NCBI RefSeq assembly: GCF_002979535.1
Contig: NZ_PCPB01000005.1
Span: 1-64,000 of the forward strand
Direction of reading: 5' to 3'
Origin: Brevundimonas sp. MYb52
GTDB taxonomy: Bacteria; Pseudomonadota; Alphaproteobacteria; Caulobacterales; Caulobacteraceae
DNA: 64,000 nt
Positions 63,971 through 64,000 of the stretch are shown here, one piece after another (the stretch's first letter is position 1; every line of letters begins with the position of its first letter). Below the pieces are notes generated by a model. That model did not search any database. It was not told the DNA's origin and saw only the letters and a list, made by a program, of their open reading frames with translations. A program made the position numbers and the translations under genes.

Positions 63971-64000
63971 ATGCTCTTCAAAATGAATGGCAATGGGCGT
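63971..64000 (+). CDS. Start of a gene truncated by the window end
   Basis: ATG with GAGG 5 bases upstream, reading MLFKMNGNGR to the end of the window without a stop. Too short to identify. The good ribosome-binding site and structured leader are the only support. Confidence 0.4.
   Translation, partial: MLFKMNGNGR

Overview
The window is high-GC alphaproteobacterial chromosome, most likely from the order Caulobacterales and close to Brevundimonas or Caulobacter. This is inferred from the mix of families: a TonB-dependent receptor, a dnaG-rpoD operon, a dimeric eukaryotic-type NADP isocitrate dehydrogenase, FixLJ-like regulators, and a GTTC-N7-GTTC SOS box in front of recA. Intergenic palindromic repeats are abundant. 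I found no rRNA, tRNA, CRISPR array, transposase, integrase or prophage. Most of the window is core housekeeping DNA.

Layout. 0-12 kb: an rraB-like gene and carB (minus), a large TonB-dependent receptor with a palindrome-rich leader (minus), a HAD hydrolase, an amino-acid permease, then carA coupled to a glycosyltransferase-like gene (plus). The two carbamoyl-phosphate synthase subunits are therefore about 6 kb apart on opposite strands. 12-18 kb: a PAS-only protein, a patatin-like lipoprotein, dnaG and rpoD. 18-25 kb: an Lrp/AsnC regulator divergent from a DMT exporter, DUF1428, a VOC/SRPBCC cluster divergent from an HxlR-SCP2 regulator, a miniature flagellar-rod-like protein, and a DEAD-box helicase with a basic repetitive tail. 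25-31 kb: a DUF962 protein, a 3D-domain protein, an S1/P1 nuclease, TrmJ, a frameshifted GIY-YIG gene between two copies of one palindromic repeat, YnfA, a sirtuin and a LysR regulator. 31-36 kb: the glutathione-dependent formaldehyde detoxification locus (frmA, GFA-family gene, fghA), interrupted by accessory genes and by two extra copies of the frmA 3' end. 36-43.5 kb: two tandem DUF885 peptidases, a DUF1176 lipoprotein, icd and a DUF2939 gene. 43.9-50.3 kb: alaS, rraA, recA with duplicated terminators and an SOS box, and a CYTH-CHAD protein.

50.5-63.6 kb reads as a carbon-source and signalling island. An SDR, acetyl-CoA synthetase and a DcaP-like porin lie on the minus strand. Divergent from them are a LuxR-type response regulator, a metabolite:H+ symporter with an extra periplasmic domain, and a 1129-residue hybrid kinase whose sensor is a sodium:solute-symporter-like membrane domain. 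This matches the CrbS/CrbR acetate-switch architecture known from gammaproteobacteria. A FixLJ-like pair follows on the minus strand. The last 400 bases hold a structured leader before a gene cut by the window end.

The least explained observations are the repeated frmA 3' ends, the rod-like 71-residue protein, the DnaG zinc-finger module with all four ligands replaced, and the symporter-kinase locus next to acs.
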